Origin: Limnohabitans sp. Rim8
Lineage (GTDB): Bacteria > Pseudomonadota > Gammaproteobacteria > Burkholderiales > Burkholderiaceae_C
Reading direction: 5' to 3'
Length of the DNA: 36,709 nt
Assembly (NCBI GenBank): GCA_945901045.1
Contig: CAMDKK010000040.1
Span: 1 to 36,709 of the forward strand
Part shown: positions 8,573 through 16,548 of the stretch, piece by piece
How positions within the stretch are numbered: the stretch's first letter is position 1
How the letters are laid out: each line of letters begins with the position of its first letter
Notes under the pieces: generated by a model
What the model saw: the letters and a program-made list of their open reading frames with translations, nothing else
Told to the model about the DNA's origin: nothing
Database searches by the model: none
Translations under genes and position numbers: made by a program

Positions 8573-8598
8573 CCGCCTGCCGCGCAAGCGGCAGGCGG
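8573..8598 (+). repeat. Hairpin 1: 11-bp perfect stem, GCAA tetraloop
   Basis: The arms 8573-8583 and 8588-8598 are exactly complementary and enclose GCAA (8584-8587), a GNRA tetraloop closed by C-G. It begins 9 bases after the binding-protein stop codon. No U-run follows, so it is better read as a 3'-end protecting or processing structure, or a partial Rho-dependent stop, than as a full intrinsic terminator. Confidence 0.85.
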
Positions 8599-8601
8599 TC
8601 A

Positions 8602-8631
8602 GCTGCGCACGGGCATCTGCCCGTGCGCAGC
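8602..8631 (+). repeat. Hairpin 2: 13-bp perfect stem, ATCT loop
   Basis: Arms 8602-8614 and 8619-8631 are exact complements, very GC-rich, with a four-base loop. It starts only three bases after hairpin 1, so the two would stack in the mRNA. Confidence 0.85.
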
Positions 8632-8633
8632 GG

Positions 8634-8669
8634 CCACATGAAACCCTTGCGTGCAGCGGTTTCATGTGG
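8634..8669 (+). repeat. Hairpin 3: 12-bp perfect stem, with an alternative pairing
   Basis: Arms 8634-8645 and 8658-8669 are exact complements with a 12-base loop that can itself form a few pairs. The right arm can instead pair downstream: 8656-8664 is the exact complement of 8672-8680 (9 bp, 7-base loop). TGAAACC occurs at both 8639-8645 and 8672-8678, so the two structures exclude each other. The livF ribosome site (8691-8694) lies just beyond the alternative stem. Confidence 0.75.
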
Positions 8670-8702
8670 TTTGAAACCGCAGAATTTGAAAAGGCACAGC
8701 CC

Positions 8703-9512
8703 ATGAGCGAAAAAAATATTGTTCTGAACGTCAATGGCATCGAGGTCATCTACAACCACGTTATCTTGGTGCTCAAAGGCGTGTCCTTGCAAGTCCTTGA
8801 CCAAGGCATTGTGGCTTTGCTGGGCGGCAACGGTGCGGGCAAAACCACCACGCTGCGTGCGGTCTCCAACTTGCTGCAGGGCGAGCGCGGTGCGGTGACC
8901 AAAGGCAGTATCGAGCTGCGCGGCGAGCGCATTGAAAACCTGTCGCCTGCCGATCTGGTCAACCGCGGTGTGGTGCAGGTTATGGAAGGGCGTCACTGCT
9001 TTGCACACTTGACCATCGAAGAAAACCTCATGACCGGCAGTTACACACGCACCGACAAGGGCGAGATTGCGGCCAATCTGGAGAAGGTCTACACCTACTT
9101 TCCGCGCCTGAAGACCCGCCGCACCTCGCAAGCTGCATACACCTCAGGCGGTGAGCAGCAAATGTGCGCGATTGGTCGCGCTTTGATGACCAACCCCAGC
9201 GTCATGTTGTTAGATGAACCTTCGATGGGCTTGGCGCCACAGATCGTGGAAGAGGTGTTCAACATTGTCAAAGACTTGAACGAGAAAGAAAAAGTCACCT
9301 TCTTGATTGCCGAGCAGAACACCAACATGGCGCTCCAATATGCCGACTACGGCTACATCATGGAGTCCGGCCGTGTGGTGATGGACGGTGTTGCAGCTGA
9401 TTTACGCACCAACGAAGACGTCAAAGAGTTTTACCTCGGCGTAGGCGGCGGCGAGCGCAAAAGTTTCAAAGACGTCAAGAGCTACAAACGGCGCAAGCGC
9501 TGGTTGGCTTGA
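8703..9512 (+). CDS. livF: Liv-type ABC importer ATPase (LivF)
   Basis: A 269-residue second ATPase of the importer. Walker A GGNGAGKTT is at 41-49; GVVQVMEGRHCFAHLTIEEN is the LivF-type Q-loop region (RHCF rather than the usual RRIF); the signature is TSGGEQQM; Walker B is MLLDEPSMGLAP; the switch segment is LIAEQNTNMAL. The start is ATG 8703 behind AAGG (8691-8694); an in-frame ATG at 8664 lies inside hairpin 3 and is not expected to be used. The C-terminus is extended by a Lys/Arg-rich tail (KSFKDVKSYKRRKRWLA), longer than E. coli LivF. It is separated from its transporter partners by the three hairpins, so its expression can be set separately. Confidence 0.94.
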   Translation: MSEKNIVLNVNGIEVIYNHVILVLKGVSLQVLDQGIVALLGGNGAGKTTTLRAVSNLLQGERGAVTKGSIELRGERIENLSPADLVNRGVVQVMEGRHCFAHLTIEENLMTGSYTRTDKGEIAANLEKVYTYFPRLKTRRTSQAAYTSGGEQQMCAIGRALMTNPSVMLLDEPSMGLAPQIVEEVFNIVKDLNEKEKVTFLIAEQNTNMALQYADYGYIMESGRVVMDGVAADLRTNEDVKEFYLGVGGGERKSFKDVKSYKRRKRWLA

Positions 9513-9562
9513 TGGCCATTTAAGCCCTTCCTTTCTTTACCCAGTACCTCAGAAAGAAATTC

Positions 9563-10816
9563 ATGTCTCAGCATTTTGATGCCTTGGAAACCCGCGCCCC
9601 ACACCTGCGCGAAGCCGATTTGATGGCCGCATTGCCTGGCCAAGTTGCGCACGCCAAAGCCCACGCACCGGCATTGACCGCTCTGCTCGCTGATGTGAAC
9701 GCGGCCAGCGTCAACAGCCGCGCTGCGTTGGCGCAGTTGCCCGTCATCCGGAAAACAGAATTGCTCGAGCGTCAAAAGGCTGCGCGGGCTGGAGGGGGCT
9801 CGGTTTTTGGCGGCTTCAGCGCTTTGGGCTTTGGCAAAGCCATGCCCCGTGTGTTTGCCAGCCCCGGCACGATCTACGAACCCGAAGGCACGCGCGGCGA
9901 TTACTGGCGCATGGCCCGCGCCCTATTTGCAGCGGGTTTCCGTTCGGGTGAGTTGATTCACAACAGCTTCAGCTACCACTTCACGCCCGCTGGCTCGATG
10001 ATGGAAACCGGCGCCCATGCCTTGGGTTGCACGGTGTTTCCGGGGGGCACGGGCCAAACCGAACAACAAGTGACCGCCATCGCCGAGCTGCAACCTGCGG
10101 GCTACATTGGCACCCCCAGCTTCTTGAAAATCATTCTTGAAAAAGCCGCTGAGCAAGGTGTGGCTTTGCCCAGCGTTCGCAAAGCCTTGGTCTCTGGCGA
10201 AGCCTTTCCGCCCAGCCTGCGTGATTGGATGACCGAACGCGGCGTGGCCGCGTACCAGTGTTACGCCACGGCCGATGTGGGCTTGATTGCGTATGAAACT
10301 TCGGCACGCGAAGGCCTGGTGCTGGACGAAGGCGTGATCGTCGAAATCGTGCGCCCTGGCACCGGCGACTCGGTTTCTGAAGGCGAAGTCGGCGAACTGG
10401 TGGTCACCAGCCTCAACCCCGACTACCCTTTGATTCGCTTTGGCACCGGCGACCTGTCGGCAATGTTGACCGGCCCGTGCCCCACGGGCCGCACCCATCA
10501 GCGCATCAAAGGCTGGATGGGCCGCGCCGACCAAACCACCAAAGTGCGTGGCATGTTTGTGCATCCGGCCCAGGTCGCACAAATTGCCAAGCGTTTTCCA
10601 GAAGTGGTCAGAGCCCGCTTGGTGGTCAGCGGCGAAATGGCCAACGACAGCATGACCCTGCATGTTGAAACCGAACATGCCACAGACGCACTGAAGTCGC
10701 ACATCAGCGAAGCCATCCGCGACATCACCAAACTGCGCGGTGAGGTGGTCTGGGCGATGCCCGGTACCTTGGCCAATGATGGCAAAGTCATCGAGGACGC
10801 GCGCAGCTATCAATAG
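9563..10816 (+). CDS. PaaK-like (phenylacetate-CoA ligase family) protein with degenerate ATP loop
   Basis: A 417-residue adenylate-forming-type protein that resembles PaaK along its length: LGCTVFPGGTGQTEQQV, GYIGTPSFLKII, the ALVSGEAFPPSLRDW segment, GEVGELVVTSLNPDYPLIRFGTGDLSA with the ribose-binding Asp, the RADQTTKVRGMFVHPAQV hinge, and a late GKVIED lysine. The unusual part is the ATP phosphate loop. PaaK has SSGTTGKPT, but here the same place reads ASPGTIYEPEG, without the TTGKP core. Either this subgroup uses a different loop or activity is altered. It lies 50 bases after livF as the last gene of the cassette and would be a second acyl- or aryl-CoA ligase acting on the imported acid or a breakdown product. 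Start: ATG 9563 with AGAAAG 7-12 bases upstream. Confidence 0.85.
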   Translation: MSQHFDALETRAPHLREADLMAALPGQVAHAKAHAPALTALLADVNAASVNSRAALAQLPVIRKTELLERQKAARAGGGSVFGGFSALGFGKAMPRVFASPGTIYEPEGTRGDYWRMARALFAAGFRSGELIHNSFSYHFTPAGSMMETGAHALGCTVFPGGTGQTEQQVTAIAELQPAGYIGTPSFLKIILEKAAEQGVALPSVRKALVSGEAFPPSLRDWMTERGVAAYQCYATADVGLIAYETSAREGLVLDEGVIVEIVRPGTGDSVSEGEVGELVVTSLNPDYPLIRFGTGDLSAMLTGPCPTGRTHQRIKGWMGRADQTTKVRGMFVHPAQVAQIAKRFPEVVRARLVVSGEMANDSMTLHVETEHATDALKSHISEAIRDITKLRGEVVWAMPGTLANDGKVIEDARSYQ

Positions 10817-10839
10817 AGGTCGTTTGATGTGACGCAATG

Positions 10840-10874
10840 AAAGGCTGTGGCACTTCAGTTAGCCTTTGTTTCTC
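10840..10874 (+). terminator. Possible weak terminator after the cassette
   Basis: A 7-bp stem (10840-10846 with 10861-10867, 14-base loop) is followed by GTTTCTC. The stem is short, the loop large and the U-run broken, so it is only a candidate for the end of the acyl-CoA synthetase/liv operon. Confidence 0.35.
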
Positions 10875-10953
10875 GGCGTTATAGGTAATACCCGCGATCT
10901 CACCGGCGCTGTGGAACCCTTAAACTAGGCCCATCTTTTTTTTGGAGTTCCCT

Positions 10954-11928
10954 GTGAAACGTTTGCTCGTTGTGGCCGCTGCGGCCTTTTCCCTTTTGGC
11001 GCAAGCCGACACTTACCCCACCGCCAAGGCCATTTCCATCGTGGTGCCGTTCACGGCAGGTGGGCCTACTGACCGTGTGGCGCGTGACCTGGCCGAGGCC
11101 CTGCGCAAACCCTTGGGCGGTGCCACGGTGGTGGTCGACAATGCCGCTGGTGCGGGTGGCTCGATCGGTGCCAACAAAGTGGCCAAGGCTGCGCCCGATG
11201 GCTACACCTTGCTGTTGCATCACATTGCCATGTCTACCATGCCGACGCTGGTACGCAATATTCCCTTCAAAGTCGAAAGCGATTTCGAATACTTGGGCAT
11301 GGTCAACGATGTGCCCATGACCCTGATTGGCAAGCCTGCCTTGCCAGCGACTAACTACAAGGACCTGACCACTTGGATCGGCGCCAACAAAGGCAAGATC
11401 AACCTGGGCAACGCCGGCATCGGTTCTGCCTCGCACCTGTGCGGTTTGCTGTTCCAAAACGCGATTCAAGTCGACATGACCACTGTGCCCTACAAAGGCA
11501 CCGCGCCTGCCATGACCGATTTGATTGGCGGACAGATCGACCTGATGTGCGACCAGACCACCAACACCTCCAGCCAGATTGAAGGCAAAAAAGTCAACGC
11601 TTACGCGGTGACCACCAACAAGCGCTTGACAACGCCCGCCTTGAAAGATTTGCCCACCATGCAAGAGTCCGGCTTGAAGGGTTTTGAGGTCACGATTTGG
11701 CACGGTTTGTATGCTCCGAAAGGCACGCCCGCAGACATCCTGGTCAAGCTCAATACGGCTTTGAAAGCCGCGTTGAAAGACCCTGAGTTCATCAAAAAGC
11801 AAGAAGGCCTGGGCGCAGTGGTTGTGGCGGACAAGCGCGTCGAACCCGCTGAACACAAGAAGTTTGTGGCCGCCGAAATCGCCAAGTGGAGCCCCGTGAT
11901 CAAGGCCGCTGGCGTTTACGCAGATTGA
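10954..11928 (+). CDS. Bug/TctC-family tripartite tricarboxylate receptor (orphan)
   Basis: A 324-residue periplasmic receptor of the tripartite tricarboxylate transporter (TTT) family, the Bug proteins expanded in Bordetella and Comamonadaceae. The signal peptide MKRLLVVAAAAFSLLAQA (residues 1-18) is followed by the family motif IVVPFTAGGPTDRVARDLAEAL, then NAAGAGGSIGANKVAKAAPDGYTLL and a C-terminal GVYAD. Start: GTG 10954 with GGAG at 10943-10946; a TTG at 10942 overlaps the ribosome site. No TctA/TctB membrane genes are in the window, so it is an orphan that must share a distant permease or act as a sensor component. The ligand is typically a carboxylate and cannot be specified. Confidence 0.92.
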   Translation: MKRLLVVAAAAFSLLAQADTYPTAKAISIVVPFTAGGPTDRVARDLAEALRKPLGGATVVVDNAAGAGGSIGANKVAKAAPDGYTLLLHHIAMSTMPTLVRNIPFKVESDFEYLGMVNDVPMTLIGKPALPATNYKDLTTWIGANKGKINLGNAGIGSASHLCGLLFQNAIQVDMTTVPYKGTAPAMTDLIGGQIDLMCDQTTNTSSQIEGKKVNAYAVTTNKRLTTPALKDLPTMQESGLKGFEVTIWHGLYAPKGTPADILVKLNTALKAALKDPEFIKKQEGLGAVVVADKRVEPAEHKKFVAAEIAKWSPVIKAAGVYAD

Positions 11929-11949
11929 TCAGAACGGGCGGTGAGGTTT

Positions 11950-12906
11950 TTAGGAAGCCGAATAATCGATCTTCATTTCAAAGCCTGCAGACTGCATGGA
12001 AGTGCGTAACTGCAGGGCTTGCCCCTCATCCAGCGAAACCAATGGCGGGCGCAGGCGCTTCCAATCCATTTGACCGGTTGCCTCTGCAACCGCAGTCTTC
12101 ATCGCTGGAATCATGGGCATGGCAGCAAACAAAGCGCGAACGACGTCAAGGCGCTCTTGCTGAGCATCTGCATCAGCTGCTGTCCATTGGCTGCACAACG
12201 CAGAAATAGCGGCCGGGTTGACATTCGCTGTGGCACTGATGCAACCCGCACCCCCTGCGCGCAAGGTTCTCATCAAGAAGTTCTCACTGCCGGCAAACAC
12301 TGAAAAACCGCGCGATGCAAAACGCTCAATCATGGCGGCGGTATTGGGCCATTGGCCGCCGCTGTCTTTTGCGCCCGCAATGATGGGGCCGTACGCGTTG
12401 AGCAAACGCTCAATCAATTCCATGGAAAAGCCAATTTGGGAGACCGGCGGAATGTGGTACAGGTACACACGCAAGTCGCTGCTTCCCACTCTTTCAATGA
12501 GCTCGCTGAAAAAAGAGAACAGACCCTCATCGCTCACGCCCTTGTAATAAAAGGGGGGTAACACCAAAACGTTGTTGACGCCTGCATCCAAGCAGGCTTG
12601 CGTCAGACTCACCACATCCGGTAAAGCACATCCACCCGTGCCCGGCATCATGCGCGTCGGGTCAATACCCTGGCCCACAAGGTGCTGTACCAAGTCCGAT
12701 CGCTCGCTGACAGACAAAGAATTGCCTTCCGAGTTGGTGCCAAAAACCGCCAGTCCGACGTTGCAGCGCAAGAGCCATTGACACTGCGCAGTCAGCAGGG
12801 CTTTGTCAACCGACAAGTCTGCTCGGAATGGGGTTAAAACCGGCGACAACACGCCCCGCATGGCAGGGCTGGCGGCAGGGGCGGACATGGACTGGGTGGC
12901 GTTCAC
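11950..12906 (-). CDS. DapA/NAL-family lyase or aldolase
   Basis: A 318-residue TIM-barrel enzyme of the dihydrodipicolinate synthase / N-acetylneuraminate lyase superfamily. It shows VLTPFRADLSVD, the GTNSEGNSLS loop (GTTGE in true DapA), the YLYHIPPVSQIGF segment with the proton-relay Tyr, and the Schiff-base Lys in IIAGAKDSGGQW. The GTNSEG variant and catabolic surroundings argue against lysine biosynthesis and for cleavage or dehydration of a keto acid. Start: GTG 12906 with AAGGAG six bases upstream, an excellent ribosome site. It is divergent from the TAXI/TRAP transporter genes (149-base gap), a layout that usually means the enzyme acts on the transported acid. It converges with the orphan Bug receptor, 21 bases away. 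Confidence 0.88.
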   Translation of the reverse strand: MNATQSMSAPAASPAMRGVLSPVLTPFRADLSVDKALLTAQCQWLLRCNVGLAVFGTNSEGNSLSVSERSDLVQHLVGQGIDPTRMMPGTGGCALPDVVSLTQACLDAGVNNVLVLPPFYYKGVSDEGLFSFFSELIERVGSSDLRVYLYHIPPVSQIGFSMELIERLLNAYGPIIAGAKDSGGQWPNTAAMIERFASRGFSVFAGSENFLMRTLRAGGAGCISATANVNPAAISALCSQWTAADADAQQERLDVVRALFAAMPMIPAMKTAVAEATGQMDWKRLRPPLVSLDEGQALQLRTSMQSAGFEMKIDYSAS

Positions 12907-13055
12907 GGAGATCTCCTTCTGTTTTTCACGGGTAAAGGTCAGTTTAGCCGAGTCTTAGCTGCAATGGAGCCTGTGAAATAAGGGTCAACCCCTCTTGAAA
13001 AGGCCCGTCTCTGCTGTAATGCTTGGGGCAGGTATTAATCTTCAAGGACACACTT

Positions 13056-14006
13056 ATGCGACTCGCACACATCCTCTCCGGTTTGGCGTTGCTGGCCAGT
13101 AGCCATTTGATGGCTGAAAACATCTCCATTGCAACGGGCGGCACGGGCGGTGTTTACTACCCCATGGGGGGTGGCCTGGCCAATGTGTTGTCTAAACACG
13201 TGTCAGGCATGCAAGCCACGGCTGAAGTGACGGGCGGGTCCGTGGACAACCTGAATTTGATTGGCAGCGGCAAACCCTATGTCGCCTTCTCGATGGTGGA
13301 CGTCGCTTTGGATGCGGCCAAAGGCCAGGAAAAATTCAAAGGCCGAAAAGTCGATGTCAAAACATTGCTGGTGCTCTACCCCAATCGCATGCATGTGGTC
13401 ACAACCGAGTCCACTGGCATCAAAACCATGGCGGATCTGAAGGGGCGCCGCATTTCTGCCGGCAGCCCTGGCAGTGCCACGGAGGTCATGGCCTTTCGGC
13501 TGATGGAGGGCGCAGGCCTTGACCCCATGAAAGACGTGAACCGCGAGCGCTTGGGTGTAGCGGAGTCTGCCAACGCGCTGAAGGATAAAAAAATCGATGC
13601 CTTTTTCTGGGTTGGCGGACTGCCTACCGCTGCAGTGACTGATCTGGCCAGTACCCCCGGCATCAAAATTCGCATGATTGACCACGCCGAAGCTGTCGCG
13701 GCGATGAACAAAAAATGGGGTAACTTGTATTACGCCGATGTCATTCCGCAAAGCACTTACTCTGGCATGGCGGCCGACAATAAAATGGCCTCAGTGGCGA
13801 ATATTTTGATCGCCAACAGCAACATGCCAGACGACCAGGCCTACAAAATTGTGAAGGCCATTTTTGACCATCAAAAAGATTTGATTGCCGTCCATCAAGA
13901 GTACGCTAACGTCAAGGTTTCAGCGCAGAAAAATGCCGCCACATCAGTGCCTTTCCATCCCGGTGCAGAAAAGTACATCAAAGAAAAAGGTGGAAAACTT
14001 GACTGA
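13056..14006 (+). CDS. TAXI-family TRAP transporter receptor
   Basis: A 316-residue periplasmic receptor of the TRAP-associated extracytoplasmic immunogenic (TAXI) family. The signal peptide ends about residue 21 (SSHLMA-ENIS). ISIATGGTGGVYYPMGGGLA is the family hallmark, followed by ATEVTGGSVDNL, GRRISAGSPGSATEVMAFRLM and DAFFWVGGLPTAAVTDLA. Start: ATG 13056 behind AAGGA (13044-13048). Its end overlaps the TRAP permease start. TAXI systems import C4-C5 dicarboxylates, glutamate or similar acids; the ligand here is unknown. Confidence 0.93.
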   Translation: MRLAHILSGLALLASSHLMAENISIATGGTGGVYYPMGGGLANVLSKHVSGMQATAEVTGGSVDNLNLIGSGKPYVAFSMVDVALDAAKGQEKFKGRKVDVKTLLVLYPNRMHVVTTESTGIKTMADLKGRRISAGSPGSATEVMAFRLMEGAGLDPMKDVNRERLGVAESANALKDKKIDAFFWVGGLPTAAVTDLASTPGIKIRMIDHAEAVAAMNKKWGNLYYADVIPQSTYSGMAADNKMASVANILIANSNMPDDQAYKIVKAIFDHQKDLIAVHQEYANVKVSAQKNAATSVPFHPGAEKYIKEKGGKLD

Positions 14007-16014
14007 CCCACTGACAGATTCCCTCGACGCGGAAACACGCCAACGCGTCGAGGATCTGATCAAAGAAGAAGAGGGTGACGCCAACCAATACAAAGGCAGT
14101 TTGGGGATCGCACTCACCTTGGTCGCGGTGCTCATGTCCCTCTTCCATTTGTATGCAGCTTACGCCATCGTACCCGCGCAAATACTCAGAGCAACCCATG
14201 TGACCATGGTGTTGGTTTTTATCTTTCTGACGTTTCCGATCGCTGCACGTTTTAAAAACAGGTTGATGCTGTGGGACATTGGCTTTGCCTTATTGGCTGT
14301 CTCCACATTGATTTATGCCATGCTGGGGGGCGATGATTTTGCCGATCGAAACACCTACCCACTGACAACGGACGTTCTTTTTGGCAGCATCCTGATTCTG
14401 CTTATTTTGGAAGCGTTGAGACGAACCAATGGCTGGGTCTTGTTGACCGTGACGGTTTCATTTTTACTCTACGCCTTGTTCGGCAACTATTTGCCAGCAC
14501 CCTGGACGCACAAGGGCTATGAGCTGGCCCGCTTGGTTGGCTTCATGTACATGACTCTGGAGGGAGTTTTTGGCACGGCCATCGATGTTTCTTCCACGCT
14601 GATTATTTTGTTCACCATCTTTGGGGCTTTTCTTCAATTCAGTGGCGCTGGTAAATTTTTCATTGATTTTTCCTTCTCGGTCATGGGAGGCAAAACATCC
14701 AATGTCGGTAAAACGGTCGTACTTTCCTCATTTTTATTAGGCGGACCCTCCGGTTCGGGTGTGGCCACGACCGTCACAGTGGGCGCCGTGGCGCACAACA
14801 TGCTGGCCAAAGCGGGCTATGAAAAGAACGCTGCCGGCGGTTTGCTCGCCGCGGGTGGACTCGGGGCCATCATTTCGCCGCCTGTCCTCGGGGCAGCGGC
14901 GTTTTTAATCGCCGAGTTCTTGAAAATTTCGTACCTCGATGTGTTGCTCATGGCAACCGTGCCAACGTTCTTGTTTTATTTGGGTCTTTACGTCATGGTC
15001 ACCATCGACGCACGCAAATACAACATGAGCGAGCAAAAAATTGAGAGCATTGAAAGCGCCTGGACTCTGACCAAAAAGTACTGGTTCCACTTTTTCTCAT
15101 TGATCTCCATTGTGGTCTTCATGCTCATGGGTTTTTCACCCGGCATGTCTGTCTTTTGGGCCACGGCTGCCTCTTTGGTGACCAGCTTTTTGCGCTCAGA
15201 CTCCGCCATGATTTCGTATGACACCTTTCAAGGCAAAGCACCTTTTTGGGCCAGTCTCTACAACTCTAAATTCACCCAGGCCCTGTCGGGTGGTTTCACC
15301 CAAGTGCTCTCCATCGCTGCCACCTGTGCGGGTGCTGGACTGATTGTGGGGGTGGTGGTTTTAACAGGTCTTGGCTTGAAGTTCAGTGCCATCGTGCTCG
15401 ACTATGCAGATGGGTCCCTCTTTCTTACCGCCCTGTTCACTGGCCTGGTGGTGTGGATCGTGGGGTTGGCGGTGCCCGTGACAGCCTCGTACATCATTTG
15501 CGCCGTTATTGCGGCACCGGCCATGATCAAGTTAGGGGTGCCGGACTATGCCGCACACATGTTTATTTTTTACTATGCCGTGCTCTCAGAGGTGTCGCCC
15601 CCCACGGCCTTGTCACCCTTTGCAGCGGCTGCTATTTGCAAAGGCGACCCCTATAAAACAACTTTTCAAAGTTGGAAATACGTCGCGCCCGCCATATTGG
15701 TGCCGTTTATCTTTGTGCTCGACCCCGCGGGCGTCGCCCTCCTTTTAATGGGCAATGTCAAGGCCCTTGCGGCCGCCAATTGGAGCGAGATTGCTTGGAT
15801 TGTCTTTACCGCCTCGGCAGGTATCGTGGCTTTGGCGGGCGGATTGCAAAGTTGGTTTATTCTGAAAACCAGCTTGATAGAACGGTGGGTGCTGATTGCG
15901 TCAGGGGTCGCACTCACTTACCCCTCTGCCGTTGGCGATATCGGTGGCTTCGCAGGACTGGGCATGGTGGTCGTGCTGCAATGGCTCAGGCAATCAAGGC
16001 AACAAGCCAACTGA
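13999..16014 (+). CDS. Fused TRAP transporter permease (DctQ-DctM type, TAXI-associated)
   Basis: A sodium- or proton-coupled membrane transporter of about 671 residues in which the small DctQ-like and large DctM-like parts form one chain, as usual for TAXI systems. After an acidic cytoplasmic N-terminus (ETRQRVEDLIKEEEGDANQY) there are many membrane segments. GGPSGSGVATTVTVGAVAHNML and GGLLAAGGLGAIISPPVLGAAAF are the DctM re-entrant loop motifs, and ASYIICAVIAAPAMIKLGV and SEVSPPTALSPFAAAAI form the second set. Start: TTG 13999, five bases after AAGGTGG (13987-13993), overlapping the receptor stop by eight bases. A GTG at 13990 is the alternative. Coupled translation with the receptor is likely. 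Confidence 0.9.
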   Translation: MTDPLTDSLDAETRQRVEDLIKEEEGDANQYKGSLGIALTLVAVLMSLFHLYAAYAIVPAQILRATHVTMVLVFIFLTFPIAARFKNRLMLWDIGFALLAVSTLIYAMLGGDDFADRNTYPLTTDVLFGSILILLILEALRRTNGWVLLTVTVSFLLYALFGNYLPAPWTHKGYELARLVGFMYMTLEGVFGTAIDVSSTLIILFTIFGAFLQFSGAGKFFIDFSFSVMGGKTSNVGKTVVLSSFLLGGPSGSGVATTVTVGAVAHNMLAKAGYEKNAAGGLLAAGGLGAIISPPVLGAAAFLIAEFLKISYLDVLLMATVPTFLFYLGLYVMVTIDARKYNMSEQKIESIESAWTLTKKYWFHFFSLISIVVFMLMGFSPGMSVFWATAASLVTSFLRSDSAMISYDTFQGKAPFWASLYNSKFTQALSGGFTQVLSIAATCAGAGLIVGVVVLTGLGLKFSAIVLDYADGSLFLTALFTGLVVWIVGLAVPVTASYIICAVIAAPAMIKLGVPDYAAHMFIFYYAVLSEVSPPTALSPFAAAAICKGDPYKTTFQSWKYVAPAILVPFIFVLDPAGVALLLMGNVKALAAANWSEIAWIVFTASAGIVALAGGLQSWFILKTSLIERWVLIASGVALTYPSAVGDIGGFAGLGMVVVLQWLRQSRQQAN

Positions 16015-16078
16015 ATTCATGCCACCTGAATTGACAGCGTGGCCCTGTGTTCGGGCCTCCTCGAACGTTCTCGTGCTT

Positions 16079-16507
16079 TCAATTCACAAACTGCTCAGAA
16101 CCCACAATGCCCAGCTTGGTCAGACCCATGCGCTGGGCGCTTGCCATGACGCCGGCCACCGCTTCGTACTTGGCTTTGGCGTGCGAACGGATGTGCAGCT
16201 CCGGCTGGGGCTGAACCGCTGCTGCCTCGCTTAACTTTTGCTCCAGCTCGGCGCGGCTGGCAATGGGCGAGCCGTTCCAGTTCACCACGCTTTGTGCGTT
16301 CACATCGATCTTGATCACCACCGGGTCGAACTTTTTGGGTGCGTTTGTGTTCACCGGCATGTCCAGATTCACCGAGTGCAGCTGCGCTGGAATGGTGATG
16401 ATCAGCATGATCAAGAGCACCAACATGACATCGATCAGCGGCGTGGTGTTGATGTCCATCATCACCTCGGGCTCACCGCTTGTGCCGCCTCCTAAATTCA
16501 TGGCCAT
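16079..16507 (-). CDS. exbD: ExbD/TolR-family protein, second copy
   Basis: A 142-residue inner-membrane protein. A short cytoplasmic N-terminus precedes one membrane helix, INTTPLIDVMLVLLIMLIIT, with the essential Asp (in PLIDVML) that carries the proton flux. A periplasmic domain with KIDVNAQSVVNWNG and LHIRSHAKAKYEAVAGVMASAQ follows. It is the last gene of the minus-strand order tonB - exbB - exbD - exbD. In Xanthomonas a second ExbD in the same order has a specialised role; the role here is not evident. It converges with the TRAP permease gene (64-base gap). Confidence 0.93.
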   Translation of the reverse strand: MAMNLGGGTSGEPEVMMDINTTPLIDVMLVLLIMLIITIPAQLHSVNLDMPVNTNAPKKFDPVVIKIDVNAQSVVNWNGSPIASRAELEQKLSEAAAVQPQPELHIRSHAKAKYEAVAGVMASAQRMGLTKLGIVGSEQFVN

Positions 16508-16548
16508 GGTCTTGTTCCTTGGGTTGTTTTGTGGGTGCTGAGGTTTGC

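Noticed and set aside
8664-8702. Upstream ATG for LivF
   Set aside because: It lies in the right arm of hairpin 3 and has no ribosome site, while ATG 8703 has AAGG at a good distance.
13885-13998. Longer start for the TRAP permease inside the TAXI receptor gene
   Set aside because: The added sequence is the receptor gene read in another frame and is not membrane-like. A ribosome site lies right before TTG 13999.
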